Assembly: GCA_051861545.1 (NCBI GenBank)
Contig: JBIMKP010000019.1
Location: 14,641 to 78,640, forward strand
Origin: CAISCU01 sp051861545
GTDB taxonomy: Bacteria; Bacteroidota; Bacteroidia; UKL13-3
Length of the DNA: 64,000 bases
Reading direction: 5' to 3'
The position numbers were made by a program, and so were the translations under genes. How positions within the stretch are numbered: position 1 is the stretch's first letter; each line of letters begins with the position of its first letter. This document shows positions 1-8,293 of this stretch, one piece after another. The notes beneath the pieces are model-generated. The model saw nothing but the letters and a program-made list of their open reading frames with translations, had not been told where the DNA came from and made no database searches.

Positions 1-926
1 GCACCATTTAATAATGGACCATAAACAATATAACTATGTCCGGTAACCCAACCAATATCAGCAGTGCAACAGAATACATCACCATCTTGGTACTGAAATA
101 CATTTTTAAAAGTATAAGCAGAATAAACCATGTAACCAGCAGTAGTATGTAAAACTCCTTTTGGTTTTCCTGTAGAACCAGAAGTGTACAAAATAAATAA
201 TGGATCTTCACTTCCAACCGATTCTGCAACATGTTCATCTGAAGCCAAAGCCATTAAAGTAGACCAATCTAAATCACGGCCTTCCTTCATTTCTTTATGA
301 AAGTTTTTGTGGTTGTAGACGATACAAGTTTTAATACTTGGTGATTTTTCCATTGCTTCATTAGCAATTTCTTTTAAATCAATCTTCTTTTCACCACGAT
401 GCATTCCATCTGCTGTAATTAAAAAAGTACATTCTGCATCTACAATTCTATCTGATAATGATTGTGAAGAAAACCCAGCAAATACTACCGAATGCACAGC
501 ACCAATTCTAGCACAAGCTAACATTGCAACCGCAGCTTCAGGAATCATTGGCATGTAAATACAAACTCTATCACCCTTTTTTACACCCAAAGAAATGAGT
601 GAATTCGAAAACTTATTTACAAGAACAGATAATTCCTTATATGTTAATTTTCTATACTTATCATGAGGATTATTCGGTTCCCATATAATAGCAGTTTGGT
701 CGCCTCTAGTTTCAAGATGTCTATCGATGCAATTCTCAGTAATATTTAAAACACCACCATCAAACCATTTAATATCTGGCGTATTAAAGTTCCAATCTAA
801 AACTGAACTCCATTTCTGCTTCCAGCTAAATGTATCAGCTACAGCCGACCAGAAAGACTCGGGATTTGTAATGCTTTCTTGATAAGCAGCCTGGTACTCA
901 TCGAAGGTTTTTATTTGTGGTATCAT
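1..926 (-). CDS. acs: Acetyl-CoA synthetase, N-terminal part (cut by window edge)
   Basis: Acetate-CoA ligase (AMP-forming), which turns acetate, ATP and CoA into acetyl-CoA in the cytoplasm. About 308 N-terminal residues are visible, starting from an ATG at 926; the gene runs off the left edge, so about half is missing. The N-terminus has the Acs pattern WFDGGVLNITENCIDRHL, then the adenylate-forming core motif YTSGSTGKPKGVLHTT, and the visible part ends in VTGHSYIVYGPLLNG. It lies 110 bp downstream of, and on the same strand as, an ScfR/RamB-like regulator and a CrbS-like kinase, families known to control acs in other bacteria. Absence of an in-frame stop and the unbroken family match support an intact gene. 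Confidence 0.93.
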   Translation of the reverse strand, partial: MIPQIKTFDEYQAAYQESITNPESFWSAVADTFSWKQKWSSVLDWNFNTPDIKWFDGGVLNITENCIDRHLETRGDQTAIIWEPNNPHDKYRKLTYKELSVLVNKFSNSLISLGVKKGDRVCIYMPMIPEAAVAMLACARIGAVHSVVFAGFSSQSLSDRIVDAECTFLITADGMHRGEKKIDLKEIANEAMEKSPSIKTCIVYNHKNFHKEMKEGRDLDWSTLMALASDEHVAESVGSEDPLFILYTSGSTGKPKGVLHTTAGYMVYSAYTFKNVFQYQDGDVFCCTADIGWVTGHSYIVYGPLLNG

Positions 927-1035
927 TGGTTCTTTATATTAAAATCAAATTTGGATTTGTAATATCAAAGTAAACACGACAAAAATCAAATTCCATCTGT
1001 TTTTATGCTAAATAAATATAGCGACAAAGAAAACC

Positions 1036-2544
1036 TTAGTTTTTACCTACAGAATTAAAGAAATGAAGAAGGGTATCTTCCTGTTTCTTTTTGCGAATTG
1101 TTTCCTCCAAATCGTAAGGTTTTGCAGCTCTTTCTTTGCAATTTGTTAAGGCGCAGGTTTCACAAATATGGTTCACTTCTGAACGAATAATGGAGGAATC
1201 ATTTGCGAACTTTACTTTTTCTAATAAATCTTTATTCACTAAAAAACCAATACTGATGCTACTGTTTAAGTTTTCATCAATTTGATGTGGCCGTGCAATA
1301 CTTATGAGCAAATACTCATAATCTGTATCAATATACTTCGACCTTTGCACATGAATAAGAGGCTTATTAGCAATACCGCGTTTTTTCTCTCTTTGTTTGG
1401 TTAATTCTGCTAAACTTCTGATAGCAGCCCATCTTCTGCAATAATGTTTACCTAATCCACTAGCATGCGGACTATGTAATTGTCCTAGATGAAGCTCCTT
1501 ATCCAACTCATAGGAAAACTTCATTTTTGTATTATAAAAACGAAGGAAAAACAAATTATTAATGCCAAATTCATGGGGGATAATTGAGCATAATCTATAC
1601 AAAAATGTTTCAGCACTAACCTTATACTTTTCTATAAGTTTAATTAGAAAATCTTCATCCCAACTAGTTTGAGAAAACCAATTATTTAAGTCCTCAACAA
1701 TTTCATCGTAAGGCATTAAAACGGCATTGGCAAAATAGGATGCTTTAAAGTTATTTAATGCCTCTTCAAAACTTTTAACACGTACAATCGTAGAAGTATG
1801 AGGTCTATCTTTTAAAGCCAAAACACAGTACCCTAATTCACGTGTAATTTGAAAACACTTTTGAGATTCTTTTAAGGTTGGATTTAAATAATAAATACTC
1901 TGTTTTCCATTTATTGTTAAAGAACGAAATTCACTTAAACCCTTGTCTTTAAAAGACTCATCAACAATAACTTTATAATTATATTTTTCTTCTAAAATCT
2001 GAATTAAGCTAGCCGACTGTGATAATTTTGCTCTGGTTAAACCTGTTTGTTTAATGAATGAAACTACTGCCACTTCAAGTTCTTCAAAATAATTCATGTG
2101 AAGCTCCTGATAGGCCCTGAGCGCTCTGAAATAAAATTGCTCACTGGTTAACTGATAACTTCTGGCAATTTCAATTAAGGTTGTAATGAAAGCATTTACT
2201 TTTGCAGGAGAAGCTGCAATCATCTCAATTAACTTATTAGCTTCAATTCCAAATAATCCTAGAGGAAACTGACTTAATAAATCGGAATTGATTGCTTGCA
2301 TTGCGGGTGCCAATGCCTTATTTACTTTAAGAGAAACTAACTGATCATAAGGAATGGATAAAGCTTCAGCTAAGGCTAAAATTTTATCAGATTTGGGATA
2401 TTTTTTACCCTTTTCAATTTCATTAATATAAGACAGACTAATTCCTGACTTTTTGCTTAAATCGAGCAAAGAAAACCCCTTGGCATTTCTCAACTGCCTT
2501 AACTTTAAACCGAAGATAATCTGTACTTGTTCGTTTTTTTTCAC
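1036..2544 (-). CDS. ScfR/RamB-like short-chain fatty acid regulator (XRE HTH + degenerate ImmA/IrrE)
   Basis: Transcription factor of 502 residues. An XRE-type helix-turn-helix (about residues 11-65, with SGISLSYINEIEKGKKYP) is followed by an ImmA/IrrE-like region and a C-terminal DUF2083-like domain with clustered cysteines (CETCALTNC). The usual zinc-protease HExxH is replaced by R235-E-L-G-Y239, so this is probably a ligand-sensing fold and not an active protease. Known relatives (RamB, PrpR/MccR, ScfR) regulate acetate, propionate or glyoxylate-cycle genes. The adjacent acs gene fits that role. The start is GTG at 2544; no ATG lies upstream of the HTH. A perfect 16-bp palindrome about 110 bp upstream is a candidate autoregulatory site. 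Confidence 0.85.
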   Translation of the reverse strand: MKKNEQVQIIFGLKLRQLRNAKGFSLLDLSKKSGISLSYINEIEKGKKYPKSDKILALAEALSIPYDQLVSLKVNKALAPAMQAINSDLLSQFPLGLFGIEANKLIEMIAASPAKVNAFITTLIEIARSYQLTSEQFYFRALRAYQELHMNYFEELEVAVVSFIKQTGLTRAKLSQSASLIQILEEKYNYKVIVDESFKDKGLSEFRSLTINGKQSIYYLNPTLKESQKCFQITRELGYCVLALKDRPHTSTIVRVKSFEEALNNFKASYFANAVLMPYDEIVEDLNNWFSQTSWDEDFLIKLIEKYKVSAETFLYRLCSIIPHEFGINNLFFLRFYNTKMKFSYELDKELHLGQLHSPHASGLGKHYCRRWAAIRSLAELTKQREKKRGIANKPLIHVQRSKYIDTDYEYLLISIARPHQIDENLNSSISIGFLVNKDLLEKVKFANDSSIIRSEVNHICETCALTNCKERAAKPYDLEETIRKKKQEDTLLHFFNSVGKN

Positions 2545-2633
2545 CTAACTATACCTTTAGCAAAAATATTTCTACTCATCCAAAACTAAGGAAATTCGAG
2601 GGATGTACAAGAATCCAAATAAAAAAAATCGCA

Positions 2634-2668
2634 TTTCGCGAAAATTATCTTTTAGCGAAATTTCGCTA
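2634..2668. promoter_or_regulatory. Two nested-motif palindromes upstream of the ScfR-like gene (candidate operator)
   Basis: TTTCGCGAAA (2634-2643, perfect 10-bp palindrome) is followed by TAGCGAAATTTCGCTA (2653-2668, perfect 16-bp palindrome). They share GCGAAA/TTTCGC half-sites spaced about two helical turns apart centre to centre. GC-containing symmetric sites stand out in this very AT-rich spacer. RamB/ScfR-type proteins are known to bind sites near their own gene, so autoregulation is the simplest reading. A TAGCGA half-site also occurs at 1019-1024, between this regulator and acs. Binding is inferred. Confidence 0.55.
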
Positions 2669-2699
2669 TTTCATTTTTTTTACTAATATTTGCATTGAA

Positions 2700-2837
2700 G
2701 AAAATTCTCAATGAGAATTCATCACTTGGATTACAATAAATTTTGATTGATAAAATCCAATTCCTTGGAGGGTGGTTCTTTCAAGGCATTGGTTAGGTTT
2801 GGTAAAAGCCTGCTGAGCATATCAGCAGGTTTTTTTT
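2700..2837 (+). ncRNA. Candidate small non-coding RNA ending in a strong terminator
   Basis: This 290-bp gap between minus-strand genes holds plus-strand signals. A near-consensus Bacteroidota -7 element (AATATTTG, 2685-2692) is followed at once by a 7-bp hairpin (AATTCTC-AAT-GAGAATT, about 2704-2720). A perfect intrinsic terminator on the plus strand ends the segment at 2837. No plus-strand ORF of note is present. The arrangement fits a transcript of roughly 140 nt starting beside the candidate ScfR operator. I could not match it to a named RNA family. The terminator may instead serve only the minus-strand response regulator. Confidence 0.3.
2804..2837. terminator. Bidirectional intrinsic terminator
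   Basis: Perfect 8-bp stem CCTGCTGA / TCAGCAGG (2809-2816 and 2822-2829) with loop GCATA. It is followed by eight T on the plus strand and preceded by AAAAG, which gives CTTTT on the minus strand. The U-tract overlaps the stop codon of the minus-strand response regulator at 2836, so that gene probably ends here as well. Confidence 0.75.
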
Positions 2838-3219
2838 ATTCTGAAGCTAGTAAATCGTTAACCTTTTGCATTAATACTCTGGTAGAATATGGTTTTGTCA
2901 TATAAAAATCTGCTCCAAAACTCATTCCTTTTTGAATATCACTTTCTTTCGATTTTGCTGATAAAAAGATGACTTTACAAGCAGCTAATTCCTTGCTTTT
3001 TTTGATGTAGTCACAAATTTGGTAACCATCAATATCAGGCATCATAATATCTAAAACTGCTAAATCTGGACTTTGCTTTTTTACAATTTCCATAGCTTCT
3101 GTTCCATTTCTGGCAATAAAAACTTCATATCCACTCTTACGCATTAAAAACTCAAGCGATAATAAAATATTAGGTTCATCATCTGCAACGAGAATTCTTA
3201 TTTTATCTACTTTAGTCAT
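2836..3219 (-). CDS. Single-domain response regulator (CheY-like)
   Basis: A 127-residue receiver domain with no output domain. Conserved residues are all present: acidic pocket D13-D14, phospho-acceptor D57 (in VLDIMMPD), S87 and K109. It lies 10 bp downstream of the transporter-kinase fusion and is surely its cotranscribed partner. In the related CrbS/R and CbrA/B systems the response regulator carries a DNA-binding domain. Here any output must come through protein contacts or a further phosphorelay. Expected to be cytoplasmic. Confidence 0.9.
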   Translation of the reverse strand: MTKVDKIRILVADDEPNILLSLEFLMRKSGYEVFIARNGTEAMEIVKKQSPDLAVLDIMMPDIDGYQICDYIKKSKELAACKVIFLSAKSKESDIQKGMSFGADFYMTKPYSTRVLMQKVNDLLASE

Positions 3220-3229
3220 ATCAGTAAAA

Positions 3230-5926
3230 TTAGGCTATTAACTTTGGAATTGAGAATACAAAAGTAGCACCTTTTCCGCTTTCACTCAATACCTTAATTT
3301 CACCACCATGTAATTCAACTATTTTCTTGCAAATGGCCAATCCCAAACCACTGCCTTTTGGCTTTCTAACTGTTTGATTACGTGCCTGAAAAAACTTCTC
3401 AAATATTAATTGCTGGTATTCATGTGAAATTCCTTTCCCATTATCTTCTACCGAAATTTCTAAAAAATCACCTGAATAAATCACCCTTAATACGATTAAT
3501 CCATTGGGTGGTTCAGTGAATTTAACTGCATTCGATAACAAATTAATCACCACTTGCATTACTTTATCTTTATCGATTAAATAATCGTTTTCATTTAAAT
3601 CGATTTTAGTTTGCAAACTGATTCCTTTATCTTTCACCAATTGCAAAATAGAATCGGTGCATTCCTTCATAATTTCAACAATATTCTCTTTGTTTAAATT
3701 CAGTTTTTGTTTGCCTGAATCATACTTTTCCAAATCTAAAACCTGCGATATCAAACGAGAAAGTCTATCAGTTTCTTTGTTGATGATTTGAAGATATTGC
3801 TGGCGTTCTTCCAATTCAATTTCAGGATTATCATAAAGTATTTCAGAAAAAGCCCTAATTGATGTAATTGGTGTTCTTAATTCATGTGTAACAGTTGCCA
3901 AAAAATCATCTTTTAATTCATCAATTTCCTTCAAAATAAAATTTGCATCTTCAAGCTGTTCTTTGGCTTTCTTTAATTCTCTATTTAACAACATTAATTG
4001 CTGAGATTCTTTCAGAATATCCATTAATTCAGCCAATTTTATTTCTTCTTCCATAACAACAGAACCTAACATAATTCGCGCCGATGCAGAGCCTATAATT
4101 CCAGCTAAAACCCTTTCAACATAAGCAACCAACTTTGGATCTGCTTTATTCTGATTGAGATCTAAATTATTTCTTGTTGCAAAATTTTGAATAGCAGTTT
4201 TGCTTCTCTGCTCGCCCAAAAAATTCGCCAAAAGCGATTGCATATCTGGAATACTAGCAACTCCTTTCCAAGTTGCAGTTGTATCCATAATTTTTTCGTA
4301 TTTGAATATATCAACAAAAATTTCAGCTTGATTCTGTTCTGTTGCACTTTGTTTTGTCCATAATGATACTGTTACATATAATCCTAAATTTAAAATCAAA
4401 CTAAAAAACATAGAATGTACAATTGGACTAAATTCTGTCATGCCCAACAATGCATTTGGCTTTAACCATTCAATACCAAATGGTCCATGTAAAACAAAAT
4501 CAACCGATAAAATATTTGAACCAGTAAGAGACGGTAGAACCAAGGTATAAAACCAAATAACAAAACCTGCAATTAAGCCTGAAATTGCTCCTGTTTTATT
4601 GCCTTTTTTCCAATACAAACCACCGAAAATAGAGGGTGCAAGTTGGGCAACCGAAACAAAAGAAATTAATCCGATAGATACCAAAGAATAGTATTTACTT
4701 ATATAATGGTAATAGCCATAAGCAGTGCCTAAAATAAGAACCATACCCATTCTTCTTGAATTCAATAAAATCTTGCTTAAACCAATTTGATGGTTCTGCT
4801 TTAGATAATCAGTCCCTAGTAATGCAGGAATAACCAAATGGTTACTAAACATGGTACTTAAAGCTATTGTCTCAACAATAATCATACTGGTTGCAGCTGC
4901 AAATCCACCTATAAAAACAACCAAAGCAAGCAGTTTATTATTGGCTAATAAAGGAATATCTAATACAAAATAATCTGCATTTACAGACAAACCTTCGAAC
5001 AACATTTGACCACTCAAAGCAATTGGCAAAACAAAAATATTAATTAGTAAAAGGTATAATGGAAACAACCATATTACCTTTTTTAAGTGATTCTCATCTG
5101 TATTTTCAACCACTGCAACCTGAAATTGGCGAGGCAATAAAGTAGCTGCTATACCCGATAAAATACTCACCCAAAACCAATCGGAATAACCTGAAACAGG
5201 CTTTACTGTAAATAATTTTTGGTAGGAGACAAAATTAGAAGCTCTGGTAAAAATATCGCCAAACCCATCATACATTACCCAAGTAACATAAATACCAACT
5301 GATAAAAATGCGAGTAATTTAATGATTGATTCGAAAGCAACCGCAGCAACCATGCCACTATGCTGTTCATTACTTTCTACCCTGCGTGTACCAAACAAAA
5401 CCGTAAATGCAGCCATAAAAATTGCAACAATTAAAGCCGTATCACTAAACAATAAATAAGAGCCAGTTTTTTGTTTAAAATTTGAACTTATGATGATATC
5501 AAAACTTTCGGCAATTGCTTTTAATTGTAAACTGATATAAGGTATAACTCCTAGAAAACACAATACAGTAATGATACTTGCTAATGAAATATTCTTACCA
5601 TAGCGTGAGGAAATAAAATCGGCAATTGTGGTAATTCTTTGTGTTTTACAAATGCGAATAATTTTCCTAAGAATAAATATCCAAATTGGCGCCACTAAAG
5701 TTGGACCAATATAAACTGCTAAAAAATCAAAGCCATCTTTACTTGCTTTTCCAACAGAGCCGTAGAATGTCCAAGCTGTGCAATACACTGCCAAAGACAA
5801 AGCATAAATATATGGATTATTAAAAATTCTCTTACCAGCAATTTTTTTACCTTCAACATAATAGGCAATAAAAAACAGCAGCACCAAGTAAATAACAGAA
5901 GCTAATATGACAATCCAACTACTCAT
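3230..5926 (-). CDS. SLC5 sodium/solute symporter-histidine kinase fusion (CrbS/CbrA-like)
   Basis: An 898-residue inner-membrane sensor kinase. Residues about 1-530 form an SLC5-type transporter domain with many hydrophobic segments (for example YCTAWTFYGSVGKASKDG near the N-terminus). A linker with LAGIIGSASARIML follows, typical of the region after the transporter in this family. Then come a HisKA box with phospho-acceptor H681 (THELRTP) and a HATPase with NLLSNAVKF and GSGLGLAI. CrbS in Vibrio and Pseudomonas controls acs and the acetate switch, and CbrA senses histidine or nutrient state. Its stop is followed 10 bp later by the response regulator, and its start overlaps the upstream small membrane gene by one base (TAATG). 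Confidence 0.9.
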   Translation of the reverse strand: MSSWIVILASVIYLVLLFFIAYYVEGKKIAGKRIFNNPYIYALSLAVYCTAWTFYGSVGKASKDGFDFLAVYIGPTLVAPIWIFILRKIIRICKTQRITTIADFISSRYGKNISLASIITVLCFLGVIPYISLQLKAIAESFDIIISSNFKQKTGSYLLFSDTALIVAIFMAAFTVLFGTRRVESNEQHSGMVAAVAFESIIKLLAFLSVGIYVTWVMYDGFGDIFTRASNFVSYQKLFTVKPVSGYSDWFWVSILSGIAATLLPRQFQVAVVENTDENHLKKVIWLFPLYLLLINIFVLPIALSGQMLFEGLSVNADYFVLDIPLLANNKLLALVVFIGGFAAATSMIIVETIALSTMFSNHLVIPALLGTDYLKQNHQIGLSKILLNSRRMGMVLILGTAYGYYHYISKYYSLVSIGLISFVSVAQLAPSIFGGLYWKKGNKTGAISGLIAGFVIWFYTLVLPSLTGSNILSVDFVLHGPFGIEWLKPNALLGMTEFSPIVHSMFFSLILNLGLYVTVSLWTKQSATEQNQAEIFVDIFKYEKIMDTTATWKGVASIPDMQSLLANFLGEQRSKTAIQNFATRNNLDLNQNKADPKLVAYVERVLAGIIGSASARIMLGSVVMEEEIKLAELMDILKESQQLMLLNRELKKAKEQLEDANFILKEIDELKDDFLATVTHELRTPITSIRAFSEILYDNPEIELEERQQYLQIINKETDRLSRLISQVLDLEKYDSGKQKLNLNKENIVEIMKECTDSILQLVKDKGISLQTKIDLNENDYLIDKDKVMQVVINLLSNAVKFTEPPNGLIVLRVIYSGDFLEISVEDNGKGISHEYQQLIFEKFFQARNQTVRKPKGSGLGLAICKKIVELHGGEIKVLSESGKGATFVFSIPKLIA

Positions 5927-6114
5927 TATCTATTTGCAATTCTGTAAATAATAAAAATAAAAATTACCCAACAGGCAAACAAGTAAACAAACAAAACGGG
6001 TATACCCATCAACATTTTAGATTGATTGGCAATACTCAAAAACGGATAGTTTAACAGCAATAAAAACAGCAGTGATACAACAGAAAGTTTTGCTGATCTA
6101 TTTTTGACGTTCAT
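5926..6114 (-). CDS. Small two-helix membrane protein, coupled to the sensor kinase
   Basis: Predicted 62 residues with two hydrophobic segments (about 13-30 and 37-58) separated by NQSKMLMGIP. The start is set at the ATG at 6114. A longer reading from 6162 would place the first codon inside a strong hairpin (6160-6197) that looks like the terminator of the upstream operon. Stop and sensor start overlap as TAATG, so translation is coupled. Function unknown. Small membrane partners often accompany SLC5-type proteins, so a stabilising or accessory role for the sensor is an inference. Confidence 0.6.
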   Translation of the reverse strand: MNVKNRSAKLSVVSLLFLLLLNYPFLSIANQSKMLMGIPVLFVYLFACWVIFIFIIYRIANR

Positions 6115-6125
6115 TGTTAATTTAT

Positions 6126-6141
6126 TTGTTTGGGCAAACAA
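6126..6141. promoter_or_regulatory. Inverted repeat upstream of the sensor kinase operon
   Basis: TTGTTTG-GG-CAAACAA is a perfect 7-bp inverted repeat with a 2-bp centre. It sits 12 bp upstream of the chosen start of the small membrane gene and downstream of the hairpin at 6160-6197. The position suits an operator or the binding site of a regulator of the sensor operon. No regulator is identified. Confidence 0.35.
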
Positions 6142-6159
6142 GTTATAAAAATTATTAAA

Positions 6160-6197
6160 CATAAAGGCGAGACATTAAAAAATGCCTCGCCTTTATG
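6160..6197 (-). terminator. Hairpin terminator after the porin-MFS operon
   Basis: A 12-bp stem (CATAAAGGCGAG with CTCGCCTTTATG) extended inward by CATT/AATG after one mismatch. On the minus strand it is followed by a T-rich run. It separates the MFS/small-protein operon from the sensor-kinase operon. Confidence 0.6.
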
Positions 6198-6252
6198 TTT
6201 GATAAATTGTATTAATCTTCGTCCTTATACAAGGCGAAATCAAAACTTGGAT

Positions 6253-6525
6253 TTAACTTCTATCGTATTCACCTTTCATAGAGTACAAACCAAAAATAAT
6301 TAATCCAAAAGCAATTGGAACGAAAATTCCAATAATAATTCCCCATTGCAATTGAACATTTAATTTAGCAGCTGATGCCAAAGCCTTTGTTGCTTCATCG
6401 GTTGCAGCTAAAACCTTTGTATTTGCAATTGCTACTTTTGCAAATGCTTGTGATAACATAAATATTACGGCAGCCGGACCTAATAGAATCCAAACAACAC
6501 CTAAAATTCTTCTTAAACTATTCAT
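6253..6525 (-). CDS. Small membrane protein paired with MFS transporter (DUF6814-like)
   Basis: 90 residues with two hydrophobic segments, MNSLRRILGVVWILLGPAAV at the N-terminus and IIIGIFVPIAFGLIIFGLYS near the C-terminus. They are separated by an Ala-rich amphipathic stretch (about 32-55). It starts 13 bp after the MFS stop, so it is cotranscribed. From memory this resembles the DUF6814 family, which is found next to MFS transporters in Bacteroidota; that name needs a profile check. A role as a transporter accessory subunit is inferred from position only. Confidence 0.7.
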   Translation of the reverse strand: MNSLRRILGVVWILLGPAAVIFMLSQAFAKVAIANTKVLAATDEATKALASAAKLNVQLQWGIIIGIFVPIAFGLIIFGLYSMKGEYDRS

Positions 6526-6538
6526 TGTACTTTAATTT

Positions 6539-8275
6539 TTAATTGTGGATATACTCATTTTCATTGTCCATTACATCTTCATCTGTTTTATTAGAAAGAT
6601 ATAAAGTTCCAATTATTAAACAAACTATTGCGACCCCTATTGGATACCATAAACCTGCTAAAGGCGAACCTGTTGGATTTTCAGCAGTTTTAGTATACTC
6701 TATTATTAAGGTTGAAATAAATGGAACTAAACCTCCAAATACACCATTACCTACATGGTATGGCAACGACATTGAAGTATAACGAATACGAGTTGGGAAC
6801 AATTCAACTAAGAATGCAGCTATAGGACCATAAACCATTGTTACATAAACAATTTGAACAAATACTAGAAAAACCATAGCCCAGAAAGTGCCAGAACCTA
6901 CATTTTTCTCAACACCAATTGCAGCTTTAACACCTGCTTTTTGAACTGGAACTTGAATAGTATCAATTCCAATTGCTGTAGCACCTTCTTTTAAGCTGCT
7001 TTTTAAAGCGATATAATTAGTAGAAATGGTGCTATCTTCATTTACAGAATTGCAAGCCAAAACTACATTCATTGTTGAATGCTTTTCTGAATTATAACCG
7101 ATATGCTCTGATAAATAAAGTGTATCTGTGCTTGTATACTTAAATATTGCACCATCATTATAAACAGAATCCTTCTTGGTAACAACAAATAATTTTTGGT
7201 TATTTTTTGGATCGATACTCGCTATTGAAGGATGAACTACACACTTATCTGTTGCAACATTTTCCCTTGTTAAAGCAGGACTCGTATAATCAAGAAATTT
7301 TTGGTAGATAGGTCGGTATGATAATATTCCCAATAACATACCCAACATCATAATCCATTTTCTGCCATATTTATCACTTAAACTACCAAACACTATAAAG
7401 AAAGGAGTTGCCAAAACAATCGCCCATAATATAATAGTTCTCGATTGCTCAAAGTCTACTTTACAAGTATTCTCAATAAATGATTGTGCATAAAACTGAC
7501 CAGTATACCAAATTACACCCTGACCCATTACAGCGCCAAATAAAGCAAGTAAAACCATTTTCAAATTTGTTTTATTACTAAAACTTTCTTTCAATGGATT
7601 TTTAGATATTTTACCTTCCTTTTTAATTTTAGCAAACAAAGGTGATTCATGCATTCTTAAACGGATATAAATAGAAACAATAACTAGAATGATAGAAACC
7701 CAAAAAGGAACACGCCATCCCCAATCATTAAACTGATCGACACCTAAAGAATTACGAGTAAATAAGATTACACCTAAAGAAAGAAATAAACCTAAAGTAG
7801 CTGTAGTTTGAATCCATGAAGTAAAAAAACCTCTTCTGTTTGCAGGCGAATGCTCTGCTACATAAGTTGCAGCACCACCATACTCACCACCTAAAGCCAA
7901 ACCTTGTACCAAACGAAGTAATAAAACCAATAAAGGAGCAGCCACACCAATGGTTTTATAAGTTGGCACCAAACCAATTGCAAAGGTAGAACCACCCATT
8001 AAAACCAATGTTAATAGAAAGGTGAATTTTCTTCCCAATAAATCACCCAATCTACCAAATACAAGTGCTCCAAATGGCCTTACAATAAAACCTGCTGCAA
8101 AAATTGCTAAGGTTGATAATAAAGCAGCAGTACCTTGCTCCTCTGGGAAAAATTGCTTTGAAATAATAGTAGCTAAACTACCAAAAATGTAAAAATCGTA
8201 CCATTCGATGAGTGTACCTACAGAAGAGGCTCCAATCACCTGAAATATACTTGAACTTTCGCTTTTCTTAGACAT
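6539..8275 (-). CDS. MFS transporter of the metabolite:H+ symporter (MHS) type, with large periplasmic insert
   Basis: A 578-residue inner-membrane transporter. The N-terminal half shows MHS signatures: GTLIEWYDFYIFG at about residues 20-32, RPFGALVFGRLGDLLGRK, and LALGGEYGGAATYVAEH. Members take up proline/betaine, alpha-ketoglutarate, citrate, shikimate or monocarboxylates with protons. It is about 130 residues longer than usual, because a soluble, Ser/Thr/Lys-rich segment (about residues 325-455) is inserted between helices in the C-terminal half. It lies between a porin gene and a small membrane gene and near acs, which suggests organic acid uptake; the substrate is not readable from sequence. 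Confidence 0.85.
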   Translation of the reverse strand: MSKKSESSSIFQVIGASSVGTLIEWYDFYIFGSLATIISKQFFPEEQGTAALLSTLAIFAAGFIVRPFGALVFGRLGDLLGRKFTFLLTLVLMGGSTFAIGLVPTYKTIGVAAPLLVLLLRLVQGLALGGEYGGAATYVAEHSPANRRGFFTSWIQTTATLGLFLSLGVILFTRNSLGVDQFNDWGWRVPFWVSIILVIVSIYIRLRMHESPLFAKIKKEGKISKNPLKESFSNKTNLKMVLLALFGAVMGQGVIWYTGQFYAQSFIENTCKVDFEQSRTIILWAIVLATPFFIVFGSLSDKYGRKWIMMLGMLLGILSYRPIYQKFLDYTSPALTRENVATDKCVVHPSIASIDPKNNQKLFVVTKKDSVYNDGAIFKYTSTDTLYLSEHIGYNSEKHSTMNVVLACNSVNEDSTISTNYIALKSSLKEGATAIGIDTIQVPVQKAGVKAAIGVEKNVGSGTFWAMVFLVFVQIVYVTMVYGPIAAFLVELFPTRIRYTSMSLPYHVGNGVFGGLVPFISTLIIEYTKTAENPTGSPLAGLWYPIGVAIVCLIIGTLYLSNKTDEDVMDNENEYIHN

Positions 8276-8293
8276 AATATAGATTTTAATAGA

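Noticed and set aside
8..238. 76-residue open frame on the minus strand at the left edge
   Set aside because: It lies inside acs in another frame, and the acs frame reads continuously with clear family motifs.
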